DNA of 64,000 bases, from the NCBI GenBank assembly GCA_947494095.1, contig CANLTI010000011.1, positions 1 through 64,000 of the forward strand, read 5' to 3'. Numbering within the stretch: position 1 is the stretch's first letter; every line of letters begins with the position of its first letter. Positions 7,519 through 19,317 of this stretch are shown here, piece by piece. Under the pieces are notes generated by a model, which made no database searches, was not told where the DNA came from, and was given only the letters and a program-made list of their open reading frames with translations. Source of the DNA: an uncultured Pseudomonadales bacterium. Lineage in GTDB: Bacteria > Pseudomonadota > Gammaproteobacteria > Pseudomonadales > Cellvibrionaceae. The position numbers and the translations under genes are program-made.

Positions 7519-10197
7519 TTAGCCTGTGTTGCGCATACCTGCTGAGATCCCTGTCATAGTTACTTTAAGCGCGCGCTCTAAATCAGCGCTAATACTACCT
7601 GCTTTACGCTCTCTTTTTAATAGCTCAACTTGTAAAAAGTTTAGCGGATCGACGTATGGCTTGCGTACGCTCAGTGTTGTTTGCAATATCGGGTCATGAT
7701 CGAGCAACTGCTTTTGCCCTTTTATCGATAAAATCAACTCTCCCAATTCAGCGAGATCTGCGCGTAATTGCTGGCCCAACGGGCGTACACTCGCATCGAC
7801 TAATTGGTTTTCGTAGTGAGCATTGACTTGTAAGTCGGCTTTGCCCAAGACCATTTCGAGTAAATCCATATAGCTTGCAAAAAACGGCCAATCGACCAAC
7901 ATGTCATGAAAAGTATCGGGTGATTGCTCTAATGCAAATTTAAGTGCTTGGCCTGTGCCTAACCAAGCCGGTAAATTTAAACGTACCTGCATCCACGCAA
8001 ACACCCAAGGAATAGCGCGTAAGCTCTCAACACCACCTGTAGACTTGCGCTTTGCAGGACGGCTTCCCAGCGCTAACTTATTGAGCTCTTGCTCGGGCGT
8101 TAAGCTTCTAAAATACGGAACAAAATCAGGGTTTTCGCGCACCACACTGCGATAAGCCTGCAAGCTGACTTTAGACATTTGCTCGATCAACTCTCGCCAC
8201 TGTGGCTTTGGCGCGGCATCGGGGGCTAATGTTGCCATCAGGTTGGCTGTGACATAGGTCGATAAACTATTAAAGGCCACGCGCTTGCGACCAAACTTAT
8301 AGCGAATCATTTCGCCTTGCTCAGTCACCCGAATCACACCTTTCACAGAGCCTGGAGGCTGTGATGCCATTGCCTTTTCGACTGGGCCGCCGCCTCGGCC
8401 TACAGTACCACCACGGCCGTGGAATAACACTAACTTCACACCGTATTTATCGGCGATACTCACTAATTGCTCTTGCGCCTTGTATTGCGCCCACGTTGCC
8501 GCCAACTTGCCCGCATCTTTGGCTGAGTCCGAGTAACCGATCATAACTGTTTGATCACCGGCGCTATAAGTTTGATACCAGTGCATTTGCCATAAACGAT
8601 TCATAACACTGGGGGCACGATCTAAATCATCGAGCGTTTCAAACAAAGGCACCACTGGCATATTCCAGCGCATGCCGCTTTCTTTTAATAACAATGCCAC
8701 AGCCAGTACATCACTGGGCTGCTGCGCCATAGAGATAACATAATGCGACAGCGCTTCGCGCGGCTGTTCGGCAATAACACGGCAGGTCTCCAAGACTTCT
8801 TTTGAGTCTTCACTCATTGGCCACTCACGCGGCAATAGCGGGCGCTTGCTTTCTAGCTGCTCTAGCAAAAAAGCTTGGCGCTGTGGTTCATCCCACTGGC
8901 TATAACTACCTGCATCGCGATAGCTGGGTATTTCTAAATAAGCCGTCAGTTCATCTAATACCTTAATATGGCGCTCGCCATCTTGGCGTACATCTAAAGG
9001 CACTAAATTAATACCAAAACAATTTAAACGGCGAATAAAATCCATTAATGGACCGTCGGCAATTTCTTGCAAGCCTTCACTGCACAGCGAGCGATAACAC
9101 AGCTGCGCCGCTTCAAGTACTTGCTTGCGCTCGGTAAATAACTGACTGCTATGGGTGTAAGCGTCTTGGCCGCGCAGCTGGCTATCGGCCCACTCCATGG
9201 TGTTTTCTAATAAACGAATCGCGGGCATAAGCGTATCGCGATATGGCGTTTTGCTGGCGTTTGGCAACAGCTCAAGTAGCTCGTGCGAGGCGGTGCTCAT
9301 GCTGAGCTCACCGGCCAGTAATTTTAAATCTTTAAGGTAGAGCGTCGCGGCCATCCAGCGGCCTAATAAAATCACCTTTTGGGTGACATCGTGAGTGACA
9401 TTAGGGTTGCCGTCACGGTCGCCACCCATCCACGAATAAAACGAAAAAGGAGCGGCATTTAACGGTAAACCAGCGCCTAAACGTTTGCGCGAAAGCCCAT
9501 CAAGGTGACGAATAAAATCAGGGACTGCCTGCCACAAGCTGCTTTCAATAACGGCAAACCCCCAGCGCGCTTCATCAACCGCCGTTGGGCGCTCGTTGCG
9601 GATCTCATCGGTGGTCCAAATTTCTTCGATCAAGCGACTCAGGCTGTTTTGCTCTTTGCTAATTTCGTGCGGGAGTAAATCTGCGCGGCGAAGGCTACTT
9701 AAGCTGTCAGCAATTTTGTCATATTTATGGATTAACGTCCGGCGCGTTACCTCAGTAGGATGCGCGGTTAAAACCAATTCGATTTTTAGTGTATTGACTA
9801 CCTCGGCGAGTTTATCTTTACCGAGCTGGTCGACTTGCTTGATCAATAGCGCATCTAAATGATCGCCGATATCGGCTTCAATACTGGCGCTGTATTCTTG
9901 TTCTGCAATATTAGCAAGGTTTAAAAACTGATTAAAAGACCGAGCAATCGGTAAAACTTCGGCATCTTCAACACCACTTAATAATGACAACAGCGGCTGA
10001 TCATCTTTGACGCCCGCAATCACATTTTTACCTTGCGTGCGAATATCCTCTACCTTTTTGAAGATTTTAGCGCCTTCATGTTTAAGCAAGGTATCCCCTA
10101 AAAGCTCACCGAGCAACCTCACATTATCACGGAGAGAATCGGGTAAATTGATTGCGCCCGCCAGCTCGGCAGGCTGCGAAGAAACTGGGTCCGACAT
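7519..10197 (-). CDS. ppc: Phosphoenolpyruvate carboxylase
   Basis: Adds bicarbonate to phosphoenolpyruvate to make oxaloacetate, refilling the TCA cycle. The 892-residue length is normal. Family motifs are all present: catalytic LTAHPTEV near residue 140, SWMGGDRDGNPNVT, MIGYSDSAKDAGK, LFHGRGGTVGRGGGP, TEQGEMIRYKFG, and the invariant C-terminus GMRNTG that binds the aspartate inhibitor. The start is placed at ATG 10197 (MSDPVSS) because AAGAGGCA precedes it; an upstream in-frame start at 10224 would overlap that site. It is a single-gene unit with its own terminator, and its promoter region faces the histidine kinase gene. Confidence 0.97.
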   Translation of the reverse strand: MSDPVSSQPAELAGAINLPDSLRDNVRLLGELLGDTLLKHEGAKIFKKVEDIRTQGKNVIAGVKDDQPLLSLLSGVEDAEVLPIARSFNQFLNLANIAEQEYSASIEADIGDHLDALLIKQVDQLGKDKLAEVVNTLKIELVLTAHPTEVTRRTLIHKYDKIADSLSSLRRADLLPHEISKEQNSLSRLIEEIWTTDEIRNERPTAVDEARWGFAVIESSLWQAVPDFIRHLDGLSRKRLGAGLPLNAAPFSFYSWMGGDRDGNPNVTHDVTQKVILLGRWMAATLYLKDLKLLAGELSMSTASHELLELLPNASKTPYRDTLMPAIRLLENTMEWADSQLRGQDAYTHSSQLFTERKQVLEAAQLCYRSLCSEGLQEIADGPLMDFIRRLNCFGINLVPLDVRQDGERHIKVLDELTAYLEIPSYRDAGSYSQWDEPQRQAFLLEQLESKRPLLPREWPMSEDSKEVLETCRVIAEQPREALSHYVISMAQQPSDVLAVALLLKESGMRWNMPVVPLFETLDDLDRAPSVMNRLWQMHWYQTYSAGDQTVMIGYSDSAKDAGKLAATWAQYKAQEQLVSIADKYGVKLVLFHGRGGTVGRGGGPVEKAMASQPPGSVKGVIRVTEQGEMIRYKFGRKRVAFNSLSTYVTANLMATLAPDAAPKPQWRELIEQMSKVSLQAYRSVVRENPDFVPYFRSLTPEQELNKLALGSRPAKRKSTGGVESLRAIPWVFAWMQVRLNLPAWLGTGQALKFALEQSPDTFHDMLVDWPFFASYMDLLEMVLGKADLQVNAHYENQLVDASVRPLGQQLRADLAELGELILSIKGQKQLLDHDPILQTTLSVRKPYVDPLNFLQVELLKRERKAGSISADLERALKVTMTGISAGMRNTG

Positions 10198-10371
10198 AGT
10201 ATTGCCTCTTAAAAGCCTTAACATAAAGGTGAAAACACACAGTGAAGAGCCATTCTAGCACTTAGATGAGTACTGACTACAAGCCTTAAATGTATTTAAC
10301 AACAGAAGCAAAATACGGCAACCTCGACTAGTCTTAATCTATTAAGCCATAAGCCACTAGTGAAAAGAGCT

Positions 10372-11580
10372 ATGAAAAGCGCCCCTTTACACAAAAATGA
10401 GCAGCAACGTTTACTCACACTCAAGCATTATGAGGTACTCGATACCCCGGCTGAAAGCATGTTTGATGACTTGACCGATCTGGCCAGTCGCATTTGCGGT
10501 ACGCCCATTTCGCTGGTTAGCTTAGTCGATAGCAATCGCCAATGGTTTAAGTCCCGTGTAGGCATTGATGCCGAACAAACAGACCGTAGCATCGCCTTTT
10601 GCAGCCACGCTATTTTGCAAAAAGATGTTTTTGAAATACCCAATGCACTTGATGACGAACGCTTTAATGATAACCCTTTAGTCACTAACGCGCCCGATAT
10701 TCGCTTTTACGCTGGTGCACCGCTTATTGCCCCCGATGGCTCACCCATTGGTACGCTGTGTGTTATCGACAACAAACCCCATCAACTGACCGAAGATCAA
10801 AAACAAGCGCTGCGTATTTTATCTCGTCAGGTGATCACTCAATTAGAGTTGCGCCTTACCAACCGACAACTCAAACGCGCCGCAAAAGAACGCGAGCATT
10901 TTTTTACCTTGCTCGCACACGATTTACGCTCACCTTTTAATGCCATTTTAGGCCTATCCGAGCGCCTCGCCAATACTGCCGAAACCCTAACTCCACAACG
11001 CATTATTAAATCGGCACACGGTATTTTAAGCTCGTCAATTAGGGCGTTCACTTTATTAGAGGAGCTACTACAATGGTCACAATTACAAATCGATCAAAAG
11101 CAACTCACCATAAGCTCCGAGCAACTGCGCCCACTCGCGATTCAAAGTATCGATTTCTTAAGCGATGCCATTAACCTAAAACAGCTCACCATTGACAATC
11201 ACATACCCAGAGATCTACTCGTGTTAGCCGATGGCACACTCGTTAAAACCGTATTTCGTAATTTATTGTCTAATGCCGTTAAATTTAGTCCCGAAAAAGG
11301 CACTATTACCTTGTGCGCAACAGGCGATGAAAACACTATAGAAGTCAGCGTGCAAAATACTGGGGAACCCATTCGCCCTAGCGCTGCCCAACAGCTGTTC
11401 AAAAACGCGGTTGATAGTACGCAGGGCACTCAAGGCGAGGACGGCTGTGGGCTTGGCTTAATGCTGTGCCAGCAGTTTATCAACCGCCAAGGCGGCTGTA
11501 TTTGGTTAGATTCCGATTTTACAGCGGGCACCAAAATATGTTTTACTCTGCCAAGCCCAGCTAAACCGGCTTTACATTAG
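10372..11580 (+). CDS. GAF-domain sensor histidine kinase
   Basis: A soluble hybrid-free sensor kinase of about 402 residues: an N-terminal GAF domain (about 20-165, with the FDDLTDLAS...VSLVDSNRQWFKSR pattern common to this group), a HisKA dimerisation domain with the phospho-acceptor His in FFTLLAHDLRSPFNAILG, and a C-terminal HATPase with VFRNLLSNAVKFSP (N box) and a glycine-rich GEDGCGLGLML (G2). No membrane segment is seen, so the signal is cytoplasmic. ATG 10372 has AAAGAG just upstream; a GTG at 10360 is possible. No response regulator is adjacent, making it an orphan kinase. Confidence 0.9.
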   Translation: MKSAPLHKNEQQRLLTLKHYEVLDTPAESMFDDLTDLASRICGTPISLVSLVDSNRQWFKSRVGIDAEQTDRSIAFCSHAILQKDVFEIPNALDDERFNDNPLVTNAPDIRFYAGAPLIAPDGSPIGTLCVIDNKPHQLTEDQKQALRILSRQVITQLELRLTNRQLKRAAKEREHFFTLLAHDLRSPFNAILGLSERLANTAETLTPQRIIKSAHGILSSSIRAFTLLEELLQWSQLQIDQKQLTISSEQLRPLAIQSIDFLSDAINLKQLTIDNHIPRDLLVLADGTLVKTVFRNLLSNAVKFSPEKGTITLCATGDENTIEVSVQNTGEPIRPSAAQQLFKNAVDSTQGTQGEDGCGLGLMLCQQFINRQGGCIWLDSDFTAGTKICFTLPSPAKPALH

Positions 11581-11659
11581 TGTCGCGCTTATCTCAAGTG
11601 CCGCCTAATAATCGTTTACAATAGGCTCGGCCCGTAGGCCAATCAACACCCGCTTAATT

Positions 11660-12169
11660 ATGATGAAACAACGCTGCCTCACCTATTTACTGCTCTTACT
11701 GGTTGCTCTGCAATCGGTTATGGCTGTGGCCGATACGCACTCATTTCATCAACCCGCCAATCAACGCCATCAATCACAAAACCCGCACAACGACCACCTT
11801 CACTCTAGCGGTAACCCGGTCGTTACAAATGCGCTATTAGCGCCATCCAACACGGCAACCCAACAAAACGCCCCACTAAACAATACTCGCACGGCCAGTT
11901 TAAGGCTAAACACTAAGCAAAACTGTAATACCAATTACAAGCCAAGCAGCAGCTTATCTTGCGAGTTAAACGCTCAACCCTCCAGCAACGATAACGATGA
12001 ACTTAACACATGCCAGCACTGCTGCCACTGTCACGGCACAACATTTAGCGTACTGGCCTCTTCGTTATTATTAAAACTCCCTCTTGCAGAGCATCAAGAC
12101 GATAGCCGTTATTTAAAACGCGCCGTTATCACACCGCCCTCATCACTGTACCGCCCTCCTATAGCTTAA
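11660..12169 (+). CDS. Secreted Cys/His-rich protein, czc-linked
   Basis: A 169-residue protein with a signal peptide (LTYLLLLLVALQSVMA, cleavage around ADT) and a hydrophilic middle rich in His, Asn and Gln. A compact Cys/His cluster, CQHCCHCHG, sits at residues 118-126 and is an obvious metal-binding candidate. It lies just upstream of czcCBA, as do small His-rich periplasmic proteins in many heavy-metal operons, so a metal-handling or sensing role is inferred. A miniature element is inserted six bases after its stop, between it and czcC. I do not recognise a named family. The start could be either of the first two Met codons. Confidence 0.7.
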   Translation: MMKQRCLTYLLLLLVALQSVMAVADTHSFHQPANQRHQSQNPHNDHLHSSGNPVVTNALLAPSNTATQQNAPLNNTRTASLRLNTKQNCNTNYKPSSSLSCELNAQPSSNDNDELNTCQHCCHCHGTTFSVLASSLLLKLPLAEHQDDSRYLKRAVITPPSSLYRPPIA

Positions 12170-12175
12170 AACTTA

Positions 12176-12365
12176 GTCACTATTCAGAGCGACCGAAATT
12201 AGGCGCTAATGAATCATTGACTGGGCCGCTCAAGCCATTTGCGACTTTGTGCTCCTGCACTGTCTACCCCCTTGCTTTCCCTGCAAGGCCCGGCGCTTAA
12301 ATGCCCAGAAAATAATCCATCAGCACCCTATGAAGTGAGTTTTATCAGCTGAGCTGAATAGTTAC
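12176..12365. mobile_element. Miniature inverted-repeat element M1
   Basis: The left end GTCACTATTCAG (12176-12187) and right end CTGAATAGTTAC (12354-12365) form terminal inverted repeats with one mismatch. The interior shares long identical stretches with M3 and M4 (AATCATTGACTGGGCCGCTC, GCGCTTAAATGCCCAGAAAA). It has no coding capacity. It lies between the Cys/His-rich gene and czcC, and fills most of the 289-base gap. Confidence 0.85.
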
Positions 12366-12458
12366 AAAACTTAATACCAAACACCTTACATCGCCATATG
12401 CGTATCCATTGCACGCTAATACAGCGATTTTACGTTAATATTAAGATGAGCTTACAGC

Positions 12459-13787
12459 ATGAAAAGTATAACCCTAAGACCGGTATTGCCGGCCTTAACT
12501 CTCGCCATATTCAATATCACATTATTGAATATCAGTTATTCGCCCACCGTTTTGGCTGATGAGCCTATCGTCGCAGCAGCCGCTACTAAAAGCACTAAGG
12601 CGCACTCACAGACCTTAACGCTTAAAACCGCTTTAGCGCGCACGCTTGCGCACAACCCAGCGCTCTCACTGTTTGAGTTTCGCAAGCAATACCTGCAAGC
12701 ACAAAAAACACAAGGGCAATTGCGCCCTGCACTAGCGCTTGATGTGGCGCTCGATAATGTTGCGGGCACACAGCAGTATCAAGGTTTTGACTCTGCTGAG
12801 CTTACTGTGGCTTTATCATCGGTCATTGAAATGGGCGGGCAGCGCCGTGCCCGTAGCGCACTGAGTGATACGTATTTAGCTAAGTCGCGCTTAAACCAGC
12901 AGCTAGAGGCCCTTGATGTATTAGCCAAAGTCACTCGCCTCTATATAGATACCTTAGCAGCACAAGAGCGTGTTGACCTTGCCAAGCGCTCACTCCTTTT
13001 TGCTCAAAAAAATGATGCGACTGTACGCCAGCGCGTAGACGCCGGAGCCGCGCCTAGCGCCGATGCCAGTCGCGCCCAGTCGGCCGCACTTCAAGCGCAG
13101 CTAACCGTACAGGCCGAGCGCCAACATTTAAGCACGCTTAAAGTGGCATTGGCCGCACAATGGGGCAGCTATAAACCAGACTTTAACACGCTTACCGGTA
13201 GCCTTTATCAACAGCCTTGGGCACAAGCATTTGAGGCATTATTTGAACATGTCAAAAAAAGCCCTAACGTGCAAATTTATACCCAACAGGCACGGGTTAA
13301 TCGCGCGCAACTGCGCCTAGCCAAAGCCGAGTCGGCCATCAACATTGGTTGGTCAGTGGGTGTTAAACAGCTACAAGATACTAGCAGTAATAATAACCAA
13401 GCCTTAACCGCTAGTGTCAGCCTTCCACTGTTTAGCGCTCAACGCAACAAGGCCTCAATCGCGATGCTCGAAGCTAACCAGGCGCAAGATGCTGTTCATC
13501 AAGAGCAAGCACTATTGAATTTTTATAATCAGCTATACCGCGCCTACAACAATCGCCAACAAGCGCTGCTCACATTAAAAACATTACGCGATCACATTAT
13601 TCCACTGCTTAAGCAGGCGCGCCAACAAACACAACAAGCCTATCAAAAAGGGCGCTACAGCTACCTCGAATATATCAGTTCAAATACCGAGCTCATTGCG
13701 GCCGAGCGTGCGCAAATTGATACTGCCGCCGCCGCTTTAAAATACAACACAGAAATAGAGCAATTAACCGGTCAATTGCAGCCTTAA
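12459..13787 (+). CDS. czcC: CzcC-type outer-membrane efflux protein
   Basis: A 442-residue TolC-fold outer-membrane component of a heavy-metal RND efflux pump. A signal peptide is visible (LPALTLAIFNITLLNISYSPTVLA), followed by two tandem OEP repeats rich in long Ala/Gln helices (ALSLFEFRKQYLQAQ; later AEARQQTQQAYQKGRYSYLEY-like segment near the end). Periplasmic helices form the exit duct that docks on CzcB/CzcA. It is the first structural gene of czcCBA, followed by czcB and czcA with short gaps. The substrate is probably a divalent cation (Co, Zn, Cd) from the CzcA class. Confidence 0.88.
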   Translation: MKSITLRPVLPALTLAIFNITLLNISYSPTVLADEPIVAAAATKSTKAHSQTLTLKTALARTLAHNPALSLFEFRKQYLQAQKTQGQLRPALALDVALDNVAGTQQYQGFDSAELTVALSSVIEMGGQRRARSALSDTYLAKSRLNQQLEALDVLAKVTRLYIDTLAAQERVDLAKRSLLFAQKNDATVRQRVDAGAAPSADASRAQSAALQAQLTVQAERQHLSTLKVALAAQWGSYKPDFNTLTGSLYQQPWAQAFEALFEHVKKSPNVQIYTQQARVNRAQLRLAKAESAINIGWSVGVKQLQDTSSNNNQALTASVSLPLFSAQRNKASIAMLEANQAQDAVHQEQALLNFYNQLYRAYNNRQQALLTLKTLRDHIIPLLKQARQQTQQAYQKGRYSYLEYISSNTELIAAERAQIDTAAAALKYNTEIEQLTGQLQP

Positions 13788-13859
13788 TTTACCCCCGCAT
13801 TAATGGCAAATTTTTGTACTTTTACTCTATTTTTAATTCACAAATTTTGGATGTACCCC

Positions 13860-14888
13860 ATGACATTAAAAACACAATTAGCCTTGGCATCGTCAGGTTA
13901 TAGCGCAGTACTTAACCGTACAATGAACAGCATCACTCACAATACCATGCAATATCGAGCAACTTGCACCGTGCTATTTATAGGTGTACTACTTACCCCG
14001 TTAACACACGCCGGTAGTGGTCATGGCCACGAAAAACCTTTAATGCTAACGCCTCCAGCAGCAGACGCGCATGATGAAGGCCATCACGATGCCACAACAA
14101 TCAGCGATAACATGGCTAAAAAAGTGGGCATTAAAACCGCTGTTGCAGGCACGGGGACGTTGCATAAAACAACACAAGTTTATGGCAAAGTTGCGCTCGC
14201 TCCCAATAAAGTAAGCCATATACGGGCTCGTTTTGCTGGGGTGATTAAAAAGGTGAATACCACCATTGGCGACCTCGTCAAAAAGGGCGACATACTCGCC
14301 GAAATAGAATCGAACGAGAGCTTAAAGCGCTACACATTAAAGGCGCCGTTTGATGGCATGATCACCGCACGTCACGCCAACGCCGGAGAACTTATTCAAG
14401 ATACGCCATTATTTACCCTAACCGATGCCAGCCAATTATGGGCAGAGTTTAGTGTGTTCCCCAGTCAAGCTGAGCACGTTGAGGCCGGCAAAAAAGTTTC
14501 CATCAACCATAAAAATACACCCATCAATACCGTGATTGCTCACATTTTACCGAGCGAATCGAATCAAGCCTATACCGTGGCACGCGCGCCTTTACCTGCC
14601 AATACTCACTTAACACCCGGGTTATTCATTGAAGGGGCAATAGCAACAAAAACAATCACTGTCGCATTAATTATTGACAATAATGCCATCCAAACAATGG
14701 AAGGCAAGCGTGTTGTTTTTGTTAAAAAGGGCGAGCGCTACGAAGCGCATGCACTCACACTAGGCCAAAATGACGGCCAATATGTCGAGGTCCTTAAAGG
14801 CCTACATGCAGGTGATGAATATGTCTCGCATAATAGTTTTTTAATCAAAGCTGATATTGAAAAATCTGGCGCCGAGCATTCGCATTAA
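13860..14888 (+). CDS. czcB: CzcB-type periplasmic adaptor
   Basis: A membrane-fusion protein that joins the RND pump to the outer-membrane duct. Features: signal segment CTVLFIGVLLTPLTHAG, a His-rich stretch just after it (HAGSGHGHEK, HDEGHHDA) likely to bind metal, a lipoyl/barrel-sandwich half IRARFAGVIKKVNTTIGD, then YTLKAPFDGMITARHANAGE, and a beta-barrel with a C-terminal domain. The start is uncertain: upstream ATG codons occur at 13803 and 13851, and ATG 13860 is chosen because GGA lies a few bases before it and it keeps the signal peptide within reach; ATG 13947 would also keep it. Within the czcCBA operon. Confidence 0.87.
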   Translation: MTLKTQLALASSGYSAVLNRTMNSITHNTMQYRATCTVLFIGVLLTPLTHAGSGHGHEKPLMLTPPAADAHDEGHHDATTISDNMAKKVGIKTAVAGTGTLHKTTQVYGKVALAPNKVSHIRARFAGVIKKVNTTIGDLVKKGDILAEIESNESLKRYTLKAPFDGMITARHANAGELIQDTPLFTLTDASQLWAEFSVFPSQAEHVEAGKKVSINHKNTPINTVIAHILPSESNQAYTVARAPLPANTHLTPGLFIEGAIATKTITVALIIDNNAIQTMEGKRVVFVKKGERYEAHALTLGQNDGQYVEVLKGLHAGDEYVSHNSFLIKADIEKSGAEHSH

Positions 14889-18035
<3,147 letters not shown>

Positions 18036-18076
18036 GTTACTCACAAAAATTAAACAAAGGGTAACTAGCCAAACTA

Positions 18077-18103
18077 ACAAGCTCCTCTGACAGGGGAGCT
18101 TGT
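18077..18103 (+). terminator. Terminator of czcCBA
   Basis: ACAAGCTCC pairs with GGAGCTTGT around a short loop (extended by a G-U pair), about 40 bases past the czcA stop. The T-tract is weak (TTATTTTATA). Confidence 0.65.
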
Positions 18104-18255
18104 GGGTTATTTTATAGGTCTATAAGCCTCCCCAAAAATAAACAGTATCAATACCTTATATAATCGATGTGCCAATATTAATAAATAACGCCCTAACAAC
18201 AGCTAAAAAACCAATATATCATTAATAAATACCCAAAAAAAGGTCACTCTACCCT

Positions 18256-18879
18256 ATGGATTTATTTGATCAGCAACCTACTGGGTCATGGCACAGGCAT
18301 AATAATTTAAGCGTGTACTGGTATCCAGACTATATACAAAGCCACATGCATTTAGACCCAAGTGCCACTTATGGACAGCTATTAGAAGCATTAAATTGGC
18401 AGCAAGGCGAGGTAACCGTATACGGTAAAAAACATTTAGAGCCTCGCCTAAGCGCCTACTACGGCGAGCCCAATACAGGCCATAGCTACTCAGGCAAAAC
18501 TATTACCCCTCAACCTTGGCACCCACTATTACTCACGATAAAACACACGCTGGAGGCAACGCTCGATACGCCTTTTAATGCGGTGCTATGCAACTATTAT
18601 CGCAATGGCAGTGATGGCATGGGATGGCACAGTGATGATGAACCTGAGCTGGGTGCGACACCCACTATTGCCTCTGTGAGCTTAGGCTGCCCACGTCAAT
18701 TTAACTTGCGCAATAAACAAAACAAAATACACAAAATGACTTTTGATTTAGGCCGGGGGGATTTACTGGTAATGGCAGATAAAACCCAGCGTTATTGGCA
18801 GCACAATATCACAAAGACAACGCAGGTCACCGAAGGCCGTATTAATTTAACATTCCGCCATATTCAGCCCAGAAGGTAA
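18256..18879 (+). CDS. AlkB-like Fe(II)/2-oxoglutarate dioxygenase
   Basis: A 207-residue AlkB-family enzyme that oxidatively removes alkyl groups from damaged DNA or RNA bases using Fe(II), O2 and 2-oxoglutarate. All cofactor residues are visible: metal ligands His125 and Asp127 (GWHSDDE) and His183 (WQHNITKT), and 2-oxoglutarate-binding Arg195 and Arg201 (RINLTFR). The nucleotide-recognition lid region (YGKKHLEPRLSAYYG) matches the short ALKBH2/3-like bacterial subgroup rather than E. coli AlkB. It stands alone, with no adjacent ada. The long AT-rich 5' region (18104-18255) has nothing recognisable. Confidence 0.9.
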   Translation: MDLFDQQPTGSWHRHNNLSVYWYPDYIQSHMHLDPSATYGQLLEALNWQQGEVTVYGKKHLEPRLSAYYGEPNTGHSYSGKTITPQPWHPLLLTIKHTLEATLDTPFNAVLCNYYRNGSDGMGWHSDDEPELGATPTIASVSLGCPRQFNLRNKQNKIHKMTFDLGRGDLLVMADKTQRYWQHNITKTTQVTEGRINLTFRHIQPRR

Positions 18880-18899
18880 CATATTGCCCTTCAATCGCT

Positions 18900-19316
18900 C
18901 TACCCGAGAAGCTTAGCCAGCAACCGCTGAAACACAGTAGACACAACAGCTCCTACACCAAGGCCTGTAATGTTCACGATCATATCTTTGGCATCGACCA
19001 TTCGCCCCGGCGAAAAATACTGCGCCAGCTCAATAGCGCAGCTAAAGGGCAATAAGCAAACAGCTAATTTAATAATGGGCAGGCGCCCCCACAAGGCCAC
19101 CCAAGCAGACACGAATAGCAGTACATTACCCACAAAATGCATAGAGGTATCGGTATGGTTGCCCACAAATTGAGGTGCCGGTGACAAAGCCGCGTAACAA
19201 AAAACAATCAACGCCACCGCAAATTGCAGTATGCGTACGGGTAGCGTAAATTTTTGAAAGCGAATCAACCGAGATGGCTCAGCAATGACTAAGCCAGTAT
19301 GAACATCAGGGCACAA
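18900..19316 (-). CDS. VanZ-like membrane protein
   Basis: A protein of about 138 residues with four hydrophobic helices (VRILQFAVALIVFCYAAL, STSMHFVGN then VLLFVSAWVALW, LAVCLLPFSCAIELAQYF, ITGLGVGAVVSTVF). The pattern H.VGNVLLF, E..Q.F.PGR..D..D...N..G is the VanZ-family signature; members are small membrane proteins, some linked to envelope or teicoplanin resistance, most of unknown role. The start is set at a TTG (19316) with GGAG eight bases before it, one base after the upstream kinase's stop, implying translational coupling. An ATG at 19400 would extend the reading frame back 28 codons inside the kinase gene and is less likely. Last gene of the PepSY-phoP-phoQ-like operon. Confidence 0.75.
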   Translation of the reverse strand: MCPDVHTGLVIAEPSRLIRFQKFTLPVRILQFAVALIVFCYAALSPAPQFVGNHTDTSMHFVGNVLLFVSAWVALWGRLPIIKLAVCLLPFSCAIELAQYFSPGRMVDAKDMIVNITGLGVGAVVSTVFQRLLAKLLG

Positions 19317-19317
19317 G

